DNA from: Bacteroidota bacterium
GTDB taxonomy: Bacteria > Bacteroidota > Bacteroidia > Chitinophagales > Chitinophagaceae
Direction: 5' to 3'
Assembly (NCBI GenBank): GCA_030706635.1
Contig: JAUZOD010000003.1
Coordinates: forward strand, 1-64,000
DNA: 64,000 bases
The notes beneath the pieces were generated by a model. The model did not search any database, was not told the DNA's origin, and saw nothing but the letters and a program-made list of their open reading frames with translations. Position numbers and translations under genes: made by a program. Positions within the stretch are counted from its first letter, which is position 1; each line of letters starts with the position of its first letter. Positions 15,842 to 24,847 of the stretch are shown one piece after another.

Positions 15842-16462
15842 TCAGTTTTTGATGAGTTGCTCGGAAATAAACGTGCCATTTTCCTTGTCCGTGGCCTTCA
15901 GGATGTAATTGCCCTTTTGCAGTGTTGAAACATTAATTATCTGCATACCCGCGTTCACATCCTGATTGAACCAGACTATACCATAAGCATCCATCACCTG
16001 GATAAGCAGCGGATGAGAGCTGCGAACGATAAGTAGCTTATCAACCGGGTTTGGATAAAATCGAAAATCCAACCTTGAAATCACATTCGCACTGACCGTT
16101 TTGGAATAAATGACATTTCCACTTCCTCCCGAAACCCGAATCCGGTAATATATCATTCCGGTGCCGGGCGAATTGTCGGTAATGGAAAAAGTAGTATCCG
16201 GATCAGCAGAACCACTTCCGATGGCACTGAGGGTTTCAAAATGGATTCCATCGGCGCTTTTTTCCACGATAAAATAATAATCCGGCCTCACGACGGATGC
16301 CGCCCATTTCAAAACGGCCATACCGTTTCGCTCGTTCACGTTAAAATTCGAAAATTGAATGGAACTATCCTTTCCGGAAAAGTGGGTAAGATTTTCAGAA
16401 GTCTGACACACCGCGGCACAACAGCACATGGCCGTGACCAGCGTCAACCAAAGTTTGCTCAT
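15842..16462 (-). CDS. Secreted protein with type IX secretion sorting domain
   Basis: The 206-residue protein has an N-terminal signal peptide (residues 1-19), a fibronectin-III-like segment (about 35-125, LKWAASVVRPDYYFIVEKS and YYRIRVSG), and a C-terminal type A sorting domain (about 130-206). The domain is marked by FRFYPNPVDKLLIVRS, the middle DAYGIVW strand, and the QKGNYILKAT and SEQLIKN ends. Such tails direct proteins through the gliding/T9SS machinery to the cell surface. Here almost nothing lies between the FN3 segment and the tail, so it is a minimal cargo, perhaps a small adhesin. No enzymatic domain is seen. Confidence 0.9.
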   Translation of the reverse strand: MSKLWLTLVTAMCCCAAVCQTSENLTHFSGKDSSIQFSNFNVNERNGMAVLKWAASVVRPDYYFIVEKSADGIHFETLSAIGSGSADPDTTFSITDNSPGTGMIYYRIRVSGGSGNVIYSKTVSANVISRLDFRFYPNPVDKLLIVRSSHPLLIQVMDAYGIVWFNQDVNAGMQIINVSTLQKGNYILKATDKENGTFISEQLIKN

Positions 16463-16628
16463 GAGTTAGTGAAAATAATGGGGATAACATGTGAACAAAT
16501 TCCATGCCGTTCCGTGAACTATTTGAAAATAACGCGAATCTACTCTGCCGGGTTGCCTGTTTCTCAAACAGGTTGATGTGCTCCCGAACAGGCAATCTCC
16601 TATCTTGCAGGCTACCAAATGACCCCTC

Positions 16629-17081
16629 ATGAATATTCATAAAATGGGCAGCAACAAGCGTATTGCCCTGATTGCGCACGACAATAAAAAAGCCGAACTC
16701 ATCGAATGGGCAATCTATAATAAGACCGCCCTTTCCCGTCACCGGCTTTTTGCCACCGGCACTACCGGGAAAATGCTGGAGAAAGCCCTGGACCAGACCA
16801 TCACCAAATACATGAGCGGTCCGCTCGGCGGCGACCAGCAGATCGGAGCCCGTATCGCCGAAAGAAAGATAGACGTCCTTATTTTTTTCTGGGATCCGAT
16901 GGAGGCCCAGCCTCATGATCCGGATATCAAGGCGCTGCTCCGTCTGGGTGTTGTATGGAATATACCCTTTGCCTGTGACCGGTCAACGGCCGATTTCCTG
17001 CTCACTTCCCCACTCATGCACCAGGATTATGATGTGATTCAACCGGATTATTCGGTGTATTTGAAGAGGCCGCCGAGATAG
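16629..17081 (+). CDS. mgsA: Methylglyoxal synthase
   Basis: The 150-residue protein matches MgsA throughout: RIALIAHDNKK at the N terminus, LFATGTTGKMLE with the phosphate-binding Thr residues, GPLGGDQQIGA with the catalytic Asp, and DVLIFFWDPMEAQPHDPDI. It converts dihydroxyacetone phosphate to methylglyoxal, a bypass of lower glycolysis when sugar phosphates pile up. The second ATG at 16644 (MGSNKR) is an equally good start. The stop codon at 17079-17081 is directly followed by repeat copy B. Confidence 0.96.
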   Translation: MNIHKMGSNKRIALIAHDNKKAELIEWAIYNKTALSRHRLFATGTTGKMLEKALDQTITKYMSGPLGGDQQIGARIAERKIDVLIFFWDPMEAQPHDPDIKALLRLGVVWNIPFACDRSTADFLLTSPLMHQDYDVIQPDYSVYLKRPPR

Positions 17082-17083
17082 GA

Positions 17084-17169
17084 GATGACGGATGACAAAT
17101 GACGGTTGACCGACTTCAGGTGCGAATCCGCAATAAAAGTCGGTCATCCGTCATCCGTCAACCGTCAAC
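17084..17169. repeat. Inverted-repeat element, copy B (heptamer arms)
   Basis: The 32-base arms 17084-17115 and 17138-17169 pair at 27 positions. The arms are runs of the 7-mer GATGACG/GTTGACC and, on the other side, CCGTCAT/CCGTCAA. The 22-base loop is the best copy of the shared core, GTGCGAATCCGCAATA. The element starts two bases after the mgsA stop codon. Confidence 0.85.
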
Positions 17170-17241
17170 CTTAAGAAGGGCTGGTTCGATAATTGAAAGG
17201 CTGAATGGGCTTAGGTGCTCATTGATTACTTAAATTCCCGA

Positions 17242-19695
17242 ATGAAAAAAGTCTTAAAATACAGCCTTCGGTTTCTGGCGGTTATTCTGGGTCTTCTCCT
17301 TTTACTTTCTTTTGGTGGCTGGATATATCTAAGACGGCATAAGGCGGAAGTGATCAGTTATATTAAAACCGAATCCGCCAAACGGCTTAACGGCGAAGTT
17401 TCTATAGGCGAGATCAGCGTCAGCCTATTCCATACCTTCCCCAAAATTTCCGTCTCCCTCGAAAATGTGAGTATCCGGGACAGTCTATGGACACAACATC
17501 ACCACGACCTGCTCAACGCTCCGAAGGTTTTCGCCAGCCTGGATATTTTTGAACTAATCACTGGTCACTTCCGGGTGAGCAAGATCATCCTGGAGAATGC
17601 GCTCGTCTATCTTTATACCGATTCAGCCGGATATGACAATACCTCCATTTTCCGGAAGCGTCCGCCGGCAAGCAATGGGCCCCCGGAACCGGTCCATTAT
17701 CCAAACCTGGAGATCCGCAATTCAAACCTGGTGGTGGAGAAAAAAAACAAACACAAACTATTCTCTTTTGATATTCACCGGCTTCTCTGTCGCGTAAAGA
17801 CCCAACCGGACCAGCCCCAGCTTGACCTGGATATCAATCTTCAGGCCCAGGTGACAAGTCTGATCTTTAACCAGGAAAAGGGAAGTTTTGCAGAAGGGAA
17901 AATGGCCCGGGGGAAATTTCTGATTCATTTTAACCCAGATAGCAAAATCCTGCAGTTCGATAAAATCAAACTCCTTATAGATAAACAGATTTTTACATCC
18001 AGCGGCAAGTTCTTTCTGGCTGAAGTACCAGCCCTGTTTACCCTTTCCCTGGAAACAGAAAACCTGGATCTCAAAAAGGCATCTTCGTTGCTGACCAGGA
18101 ATATCAGTTCCAAGCTCAACCAATATGGTATTTCCGGTGAAATCAACCGCGTCAAATGCAGCCTCGACGGGACGGATACTGCCTATAAGACGCCGCTGAT
18201 CCGTATCCAAGCTTCGGTCAAAAACAGGTCCGTTCACACCCCTGTTATGGATTTAGAAAGAGCTTCCTTTGAAGGGTTCTTCACCAATGAATATATCAAA
18301 GGCATGGGTCACGATGATGAAAATTCCGTTCTTCGATTCACGGGTCTGAACGCCAACTGGCAGGATATGGATTTCCATTCTGATTCCATGATCATCCAAA
18401 ACCTTATCCTGCCTTCCATAAAATGCAACGTGAGATCCGTCTTCCGGCTGGATGGTCTCAATAGCCTGCTGGGTGACCGAACATTCAGCTTCAGCAAGGG
18501 TGGAGGCAAAGTGGATCTCCAATACAGCGGCCCCCTTGTGGATGGGTCCACTGTTCCCAAAACGCTAAACGGTAGTTTCCTTATGGACTCGGCAGCATTT
18601 ACCTACCTGCCCCGGAATTTCAATCTGCTGAATGGCAAAGGAAAAATCCGTTTTGCCGCCAGCGATATGTTCATCGAGGATCTTCATGTAAATACCGGAA
18701 ACACTGACCTGCTGATGAACGGAAGCATGAAGAACTTATTATCACTGATCGACAGGAATCCCGGTCAGCTCACGCTCGCCTGGGATATCCGGAGCAACAG
18801 GATCAATCTGAACGATTTTAAAGCCTTCCTGAAAAAAAGAACGGGCACGGTTTCCAAAAAGAAAAAGAAAGCCATGCTTTCAGAAACCCTTTACCAAATC
18901 ACCCGCCTGATGGTGACCAGCAGTATGGAACTCAACCTGCAGGCCAAGCAACTTAATTATAAAAAATTCACGGCAACGGGTATCCGCACCACCATGGAGC
19001 TCAACGACGATGCCATCACTATGAAAAGTCTTGTGCTTGAGCATGCCGGCGGATCCATTGAAGCACACGGGTCCCTGAGGAATGAAACGAATTCCAATCC
19101 CTTTTCCTTTAAAGCGACCCTGAAACATGTGGACGTAAGTAAAGTATTCGATGCTTTCAATAATTTCGGTCAGCAAGCCATCGCGGCCAAAAACATCCAG
19201 GGCTCCCTTAATGCCGGCATAGATCTGAAAGGAGAAGTAACCGAAAAAGTATTACTGATCCCAGACAGCACCCGGGGTCAGATAAATTTTAACCTGGAGA
19301 ATGGCCGGCTCATTGACTTTGAACCGGTCCAGAAGATTTCCGAGACGGTTTTTAAAAAACGCAACTTTTCGGATATCCAGTTTGCGGATCTCCACGACCT
19401 GTTTACCATATCCGGCAACAGGATTACCATCGACCGCATGGAAATCCGCTCTACGGTCATGACCATGTTCGTAGAGGGTACTTATGATGTGAAAAAGGGA
19501 GCGGACCTCAGCATCCAGGTGCCGCTCAGCAACCTTAAAAATAAACATGCCGATGTTGTACCGGAAAATCAGGGAATCGACAGCAAAACTGGCGTAAGCG
19601 CCAAACTGAGGGCAAAAACCGGGGATGATCACAAGCTGCACATCAGCTGGGACCCTTTCAATAAAGCCTCCCGCAAAATGAAGAAACATAAATAA
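17242..19695 (+). CDS. AsmA-family inner-membrane protein
   Basis: The 817-residue protein begins with a basic stretch and one membrane helix (about 7-28, RFLAVILGLLLLLSFGGWIYL), followed by the RRHKAEVISYIKTESAKRLNGEVSIGE start of an AsmA domain. It then has a long series of beta strands of the kind that form the lipid-conducting groove of AsmA/TamB/DUF3971 proteins, and an AsmA C-terminal region near 640-790 (LKNMQGSLNA-like and NLENGRLIDFEPVQKIS). I placed the start at ATG 17242; the GTG at 17215 adds nine residues with no merit. Relatives help lipid transport to, or homeostasis of, the outer membrane. Confidence 0.85.
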   Translation: MKKVLKYSLRFLAVILGLLLLLSFGGWIYLRRHKAEVISYIKTESAKRLNGEVSIGEISVSLFHTFPKISVSLENVSIRDSLWTQHHHDLLNAPKVFASLDIFELITGHFRVSKIILENALVYLYTDSAGYDNTSIFRKRPPASNGPPEPVHYPNLEIRNSNLVVEKKNKHKLFSFDIHRLLCRVKTQPDQPQLDLDINLQAQVTSLIFNQEKGSFAEGKMARGKFLIHFNPDSKILQFDKIKLLIDKQIFTSSGKFFLAEVPALFTLSLETENLDLKKASSLLTRNISSKLNQYGISGEINRVKCSLDGTDTAYKTPLIRIQASVKNRSVHTPVMDLERASFEGFFTNEYIKGMGHDDENSVLRFTGLNANWQDMDFHSDSMIIQNLILPSIKCNVRSVFRLDGLNSLLGDRTFSFSKGGGKVDLQYSGPLVDGSTVPKTLNGSFLMDSAAFTYLPRNFNLLNGKGKIRFAASDMFIEDLHVNTGNTDLLMNGSMKNLLSLIDRNPGQLTLAWDIRSNRINLNDFKAFLKKRTGTVSKKKKKAMLSETLYQITRLMVTSSMELNLQAKQLNYKKFTATGIRTTMELNDDAITMKSLVLEHAGGSIEAHGSLRNETNSNPFSFKATLKHVDVSKVFDAFNNFGQQAIAAKNIQGSLNAGIDLKGEVTEKVLLIPDSTRGQINFNLENGRLIDFEPVQKISETVFKKRNFSDIQFADLHDLFTISGNRITIDRMEIRSTVMTMFVEGTYDVKKGADLSIQVPLSNLKNKHADVVPENQGIDSKTGVSAKLRAKTGDDHKLHISWDPFNKASRKMKKHK

Positions 19696-19762
19696 ATTTC
19701 TCGCTGTCTACCCGTTCCTCCCAAGGCCCTTCAAGAGGCAGAACAAGTCATTCCATGCATGT

Positions 19763-19788
19763 CCGATAAAAATTTATCGGTAACTTTA
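19763..19788 (+). promoter_or_regulatory. Palindrome and -7 element upstream of uvrB
   Basis: CCGATAAAAATTTATCGG (19763-19780) is a perfect 18-base palindrome directly followed by TAACTTTA (19781-19788), one base from the -7 consensus and 24 bases before the uvrB ATG. A palindrome between the -33 and -7 positions is a natural repressor site; the binding protein is unknown. Confidence 0.45.
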
Positions 19789-19812
19789 CAGGCTCTCAAA
19801 AAATCATTTTTA

Positions 19813-21855
19813 ATGGAATTTAAGGTCCATGCTCCTTATTCACCCGCAGGCGATCAGCCCGATGCCATCCGGCAACTTACAGAGGGCATTCTCCAGGGAG
19901 AAAAATATCAGACCCTTCTTGGCGTAACGGGCTCGGGGAAAACATATACCATCGCAAACGTGATCGAGAACGTTCAACGGCCAACGCTCGTGCTTACCCA
20001 CAACAAAACGCTGGTCGCCCAGCTTTACGGCGAATTCAAACAGTTTTTTCCCGATAACGCCGTAGGCTATTTTGTATCCTACTATGACTATTATCAGCCG
20101 GAAGCCTATATGCCAGTGAGTGACACCTATATTGAAAAAGACCTGTCCATCAATGAGGAGCTGGATAAACTGCGGCTCCAGGCCACGACCGAACTGCTCA
20201 GCGGCCGGCGGGACATCATTGTGGTGGCTTCCGTCAGCTGCATTTATGGTATCGGTAATCCGGATGAATTTGAGAATGGGATCATCCGCATTAAACAGGG
20301 GCAAACCATTTCGCGGCAGGGATTTTTACACTCCCTGGTCAATTCCCTTTATTACCGTGATCAGTTTGAATTCAAGAGAGGATCCTTCCGAGTACAGGGT
20401 GATACGGTAGACATCAATCTGCCCTACCTCGATTATGGCTACCGGGTTACTTTTTTCGGAGATCAGATTGAAGAGATCGAGAGTTTTGAAATGAAGACCG
20501 GCAAACGCATCATGCCGATGGAGAATGCTGCTGTATTTCCGGCCAATCTTTATCTAGCCCCAAAGAACATGATCCAGCAGATCCTTCAGGAGATCCAGGA
20601 CGAGATGGCTGCCCAGGTGAACTACTTCAAGAGTACAGGCAAATTCATCGAAGCACAGCGCCTCAGTGAACGTGTTAATTTCGACGTGGAAATGATCCGC
20701 GAACTGGGATATTGCAATGGCGTGGAAAACTACTCCCGTTTTTTTGACCGAAGGAATCCGGGTACAAGACCATTCTGTTTACTCGATTATTTTCCGAAAG
20801 ATTTTTTATGCATTATAGACGAAAGCCACCAGACCATTCCGCAGGTCAGCGGCATGTATGGCGGTGACCGAAGCCGGAAGCTGATCCTTGTGGATTATGG
20901 ATTCCGCCTGCCTTCTGCGCTGGATAACCGCCCGCTCAACTTTCACGAATTCGAATCCATGACCGGGCAAACGATTTACGTATCGGCAACACCAGGCGAT
21001 TACGAACTGGAGAAAACAGAAGGCGTGGTGGTAGAGCAGGTGGTCCGGCCAACCGGATTACTCGATCCACCGATTGAGATCCGACCGAGTGTAAATCAGA
21101 TCGACGACCTGCTGGATGAAATTGACAAACGGATTACCAAAGGAGACCGCGTACTGGTGACGACCCTGACCAAACGCATGGCTGAAGAAATGGATAAATA
21201 CCTGCACCGTATCAATGTCAAATCGAAATACATTCACAGCGAAGTGGACACCCTTGAAAGGGTGGAGATCCTTCGTGAACTGAGGCTGGGTGTGATTGAC
21301 GTACTCGTGGGTGTGAACCTGTTAAGGGAAGGCCTGGATCTTCCGGAAGTCTCCCTGGTTGCCATTCTCGATGCAGACAAGGAAGGATTTTTGAGGAATG
21401 AAAGATCGCTTACGCAAACGGCCGGCCGTGCAGCCCGGAATGTGGACGGGCTGGTGATCTTTTACGCCGATAAAATGACGGAAAGCATGCAGCGCACCAT
21501 TGATGAAACGACCCGTCGCCGTGAAAAACAAAAAGAATATAATGAAGCGCGCGGCATCATTCCCAAAACAATCTTCAAATCCCGGCAGCAGGTTTTTGCT
21601 CAGGGCTCTGTGCTGGACATCAAAGGCTATGATGAAAGGAATCCGTACGCGATTGCGGGAGAACAGGACCTGGTGAGCGTTATAGCGGAAGAAGAAGCAG
21701 AATACAAAACCATACCGCAGATGGAAAAAGCCATCTCCAGAATAAAAAAAGAAATGGAGAAAGCCGCCCGCGATCTGGACTTTATGGAAGCCGCAAGGCT
21801 GAGGGACCAGATGTTCCTGATGCAAAAGAAATTAACAGAAATGAATCACGCCTGA
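19813..21855 (+). CDS. uvrB: Excinuclease ABC subunit B
   Basis: The 680-residue protein is a complete UvrB: Walker A GVTGSGKT at 37-44, the beta-hairpin region SYYDYYQPEAY, the UvrB linker, helicase motifs with DESHQT, QTAGRAARN, and a C-terminal UVR domain (last 35 residues, ARDLDFMEAARLRDQM) that binds UvrC. It verifies damage and prepares the incision in nucleotide excision repair. The start is placed at ATG 19813 because UvrB proteins begin MEFKVHAPYSPAGDQP; the frame is open 18 codons further upstream but that part overlaps the promoter palindrome. polA follows 54 bases later, probably in the same transcript. Confidence 0.98.
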   Translation: MEFKVHAPYSPAGDQPDAIRQLTEGILQGEKYQTLLGVTGSGKTYTIANVIENVQRPTLVLTHNKTLVAQLYGEFKQFFPDNAVGYFVSYYDYYQPEAYMPVSDTYIEKDLSINEELDKLRLQATTELLSGRRDIIVVASVSCIYGIGNPDEFENGIIRIKQGQTISRQGFLHSLVNSLYYRDQFEFKRGSFRVQGDTVDINLPYLDYGYRVTFFGDQIEEIESFEMKTGKRIMPMENAAVFPANLYLAPKNMIQQILQEIQDEMAAQVNYFKSTGKFIEAQRLSERVNFDVEMIRELGYCNGVENYSRFFDRRNPGTRPFCLLDYFPKDFLCIIDESHQTIPQVSGMYGGDRSRKLILVDYGFRLPSALDNRPLNFHEFESMTGQTIYVSATPGDYELEKTEGVVVEQVVRPTGLLDPPIEIRPSVNQIDDLLDEIDKRITKGDRVLVTTLTKRMAEEMDKYLHRINVKSKYIHSEVDTLERVEILRELRLGVIDVLVGVNLLREGLDLPEVSLVAILDADKEGFLRNERSLTQTAGRAARNVDGLVIFYADKMTESMQRTIDETTRRREKQKEYNEARGIIPKTIFKSRQQVFAQGSVLDIKGYDERNPYAIAGEQDLVSVIAEEEAEYKTIPQMEKAISRIKKEMEKAARDLDFMEAARLRDQMFLMQKKLTEMNHA

Positions 21856-21909
21856 ACTTGTCCGCCCCCATAGCCGGTTCAGCAGACTTATTAAAACCAA
21901 CGACATCTT

Positions 21910-24723
21910 ATGGAGAAAAAATTATTCCTGCTCGATGCCATGGCGCTGATCTTCCGTGCTTATTATGCACTGATCCGCAGCCCCCGCATTACTTCCAAGG
22001 GGAAAAACACCAACGCGCAGTTTGGGTTCACCAATACGCTAGTGGAGCTGCTGAACAACCAGAATCCCTCGCACATCGCGGTTTGTTTTGATACCGCTGC
22101 GCCCACCGAACGTCATGTTGATTTCACAGATTATAAGGCCAACCGTCAGGATGCGCCCGAAGACCTGATCATTGCCATCCCGGATATCAAACGGATCATT
22201 CAGGGATTCCAGATTCCCATCATGGAGCTGGATGGTTTTGAAGCAGACGACGTAATCGGCACGCTCAGCAAACAGGCCGCCGCTGCAGGTTATGATGTGT
22301 TCATGGTAACGCCGGACAAGGATTACGGACAGCTGGTCAGCGAAAAAGTAAAAATTTACAAACCCGGATATCAGGGCGGTGATGTGGAAATTATCGGCCC
22401 GGACGAAGTGCTCGGCAAATGGAATATCAAAGACGTTTCCCAGGTAATTGATATCCTGGGCATGATGGGTGACGCCGTGGATAATATTCCGGGCATTCCC
22501 GGTATTGGCGAAAAAACCGCAGCCAAACTACTGGCCGAATACGGCACGCTGGAAAACGTGCTGGCCAATGCGGAAAAGATCAAGGGGGCGGTTGGAGAGA
22601 AAATAAAGGCCGGAAAGGATCTGGCCATTATGAGCAAGAAACTGGCGACCATTATCACGAACGTCCCGGTGCTGTTTCATGAAGAAGATTTCAAGCGGAA
22701 AGACCTGAACAAAGATGCGCTCCGTGAAATCTTTACCGATCTGGAATTCAGGTCGGCAGCAAAAAGAATTCTGGGAGAGGAATTGCCGGGCAGTCAGGGG
22801 CAGAAAATTCAGCCTGAGGGAAAGCAACAGGATCTCTTTGGCAACGTGGTCGAAGCAAAAAAAGAGGCAGAAGAAGAACCTGCGCCACCGGCACTTCAAC
22901 CGGAAAAAAATATTTCCAACACTCCGCATAATTATGTGAGCGTAGATACAGAAGAAAAAATTCAGTCGCTCGTTGCCCAATTGAAGAAAGAAAACGAAGT
23001 TTCATTCGATACAGAAACCACGGGCATCGATGCGAATAATGCAGATCTGGTCGGTCTGAGTTTTTCGTGGAAAGCCGGCGAAGGATATTATGTTCCCGTT
23101 CCGCCGGACCGGGAACAGACCAAAAAAATCCTGTCGGCCTTTCAACCGCTGTTCGATGATCCACATCGTCTTTGGGTAGGACAAAATATCAAATACGATC
23201 TGCTGGTGCTGAAATGGTATGATGTAGAAATAAAGGGCAAACTGTTCGACACCATGCTGGCGCACTACGTAATTGAGCCAGAAGGAAAACGGAATATGGA
23301 CCTGCTCAGCGCACAATATCTGGGTTATGAACCGGTTCACATTGAAGAGCTGATCGGGAAAAAAGGAAAGACGCAGGGCAATATGCGGGATGTGGCGCTG
23401 GATAAAATTACGGAATACGCTGCCGAGGATGCCGACATCACCTGGCAGTTAAAACAAAAATTTTCTCCGCTGTTGAGAACAAAATCAGTAGAGAAAGTTT
23501 TTCTGGAAGTCGAAAACCCCTTACTGAAAGTGCTTGCCGCTATGGAATTTGAAGGGATCCGGGTGGATGAAGACTTCCTGAAAGAATATTCCAAAACGCT
23601 GGAAAAAGAAGCGGGGCTCGCAGAGGAAAGTGTCTATCTGCAGGCCGGTGTCAGATTCAATCTTTCTTCACCCAAACAGCTGGGGGAAGTATTATTTGAC
23701 AAGCTCAAACTGGACCCCAAAGCCAAAAAAACAAAAACAGGTCAGTACGCTACCGGAGAGGATGTGCTGCTCAAGCTCAGCCATCAAAGCAAAATCGTGG
23801 ATGACATCCTCATTTACCGGGAGCTCAGCAAATTAAAATCCACTTATGTGGATGCTCTGCCGGTAATCATCAACCGAAAAACCGGTCGGGTGCATACCAG
23901 TTATGCGCAGGCGGTGGCGGTCACCGGCCGGCTTTCCAGCAACAATCCCAACCTGCAGAATATTCCGGTGCGGACCGAAAGAGGGCGCGAGATCAGGAAG
24001 GCTTTTATACCACGGGACAAGGATCACGTACTGGTTTCCGCCGATTACTCACAGATTGAACTGAGGATCGTAGCCGCCATCAGCGGGGATCCCAATATGG
24101 TAAAAGCCTTTAAGGAAGGAAAGGATATTCACAGCGCTACGGCGGCCAAAGTGTTCGGCGTGGAAGAACAGGATGTAACTAAAGAAATGCGGTACAAGGC
24201 AAAGAGCGTGAATTTTGGTATCATCTACGGGCAGGGGGCGTTCGGACTGGCAGACAACCTGGGCATTTCCAGATCGGAAGCCAGGGAGATCATCGAGAAT
24301 TACAAGAAGCAATTCGTGAATATTCAGAAATATATGGATGATACCATTCAATTTGCCCGCGAAAATGGGTATGTTGAAACGCTGATGGGCAGGAAGCGCT
24401 GGTTGCGGGACATCAATTCTTCCAACTTTACCGTCAGGGGATTTGCCGAACGGAATGCCATTAATTCGCCGATCCAGGGCACGGCTGCGGACATGATCAA
24501 GCTGGCGATGATCAAAATTCACGAGGCTTTTATCAAAAACGCGTTTAAATCAAAAATGCTGCTGCAGGTGCACGATGAACTGGTTTTTGACGCCCACCGG
24601 GACGAGTTGGAAACCATCAAGCCGATCATTATCGAGTCCATGCAACAGGCCCTGCTCCTTCCTAATGGCGTGCCCGCAGAAGCGGAGATCGGATTTGGAG
24701 CTAACTGGCTGGAAGCCCATTAG
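21910..24723 (+). CDS. polA: DNA polymerase I
   Basis: The 937-residue protein has all three domains. The 5' nuclease (about 1-290) carries LFLLDAMALIFRAYYA and GFEADDVIGTL. The 3'-5' exonuclease (about 345-540) keeps its catalytic DTE in SFDTETTGID, so proofreading should be active. The polymerase (about 560-937) has motif A SADYSQIELR, motif B KAKSVNFGIIYG and motif C VHDELVF. It fills gaps after excision repair and Okazaki fragment processing, which fits its place 54 bases behind uvrB. Confidence 0.98.
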   Translation: MEKKLFLLDAMALIFRAYYALIRSPRITSKGKNTNAQFGFTNTLVELLNNQNPSHIAVCFDTAAPTERHVDFTDYKANRQDAPEDLIIAIPDIKRIIQGFQIPIMELDGFEADDVIGTLSKQAAAAGYDVFMVTPDKDYGQLVSEKVKIYKPGYQGGDVEIIGPDEVLGKWNIKDVSQVIDILGMMGDAVDNIPGIPGIGEKTAAKLLAEYGTLENVLANAEKIKGAVGEKIKAGKDLAIMSKKLATIITNVPVLFHEEDFKRKDLNKDALREIFTDLEFRSAAKRILGEELPGSQGQKIQPEGKQQDLFGNVVEAKKEAEEEPAPPALQPEKNISNTPHNYVSVDTEEKIQSLVAQLKKENEVSFDTETTGIDANNADLVGLSFSWKAGEGYYVPVPPDREQTKKILSAFQPLFDDPHRLWVGQNIKYDLLVLKWYDVEIKGKLFDTMLAHYVIEPEGKRNMDLLSAQYLGYEPVHIEELIGKKGKTQGNMRDVALDKITEYAAEDADITWQLKQKFSPLLRTKSVEKVFLEVENPLLKVLAAMEFEGIRVDEDFLKEYSKTLEKEAGLAEESVYLQAGVRFNLSSPKQLGEVLFDKLKLDPKAKKTKTGQYATGEDVLLKLSHQSKIVDDILIYRELSKLKSTYVDALPVIINRKTGRVHTSYAQAVAVTGRLSSNNPNLQNIPVRTERGREIRKAFIPRDKDHVLVSADYSQIELRIVAAISGDPNMVKAFKEGKDIHSATAAKVFGVEEQDVTKEMRYKAKSVNFGIIYGQGAFGLADNLGISRSEAREIIENYKKQFVNIQKYMDDTIQFARENGYVETLMGRKRWLRDINSSNFTVRGFAERNAINSPIQGTAADMIKLAMIKIHEAFIKNAFKSKMLLQVHDELVFDAHRDELETIKPIIIESMQQALLLPNGVPAEAEIGFGANWLEAH

Positions 24724-24847
24724 GTATATATTAACACAGTATTCTGAAATAAACTTCAAACTATCGGGTTTTAGAATAGTCTTACCTTGGAAATGATCCC
24801 TTCACGGGGTCAAAAAACTAATGAATTTGGAATACAAACTATTACAC

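Noticed and set aside
13504-17169. Possible CRISPR-like repeats (short regular repeat units).
   Set aside because: The units are 7 bases long, without unique spacers, and lie in inverted arms; there are no cas genes.
24785-24815. Hairpin GATCCC/GGGGTC upstream of the Gly-rich protein as a terminator for polA.
   Set aside because: It is followed by A-rich rather than T-rich sequence on the plus strand, so it does not fit an intrinsic terminator.
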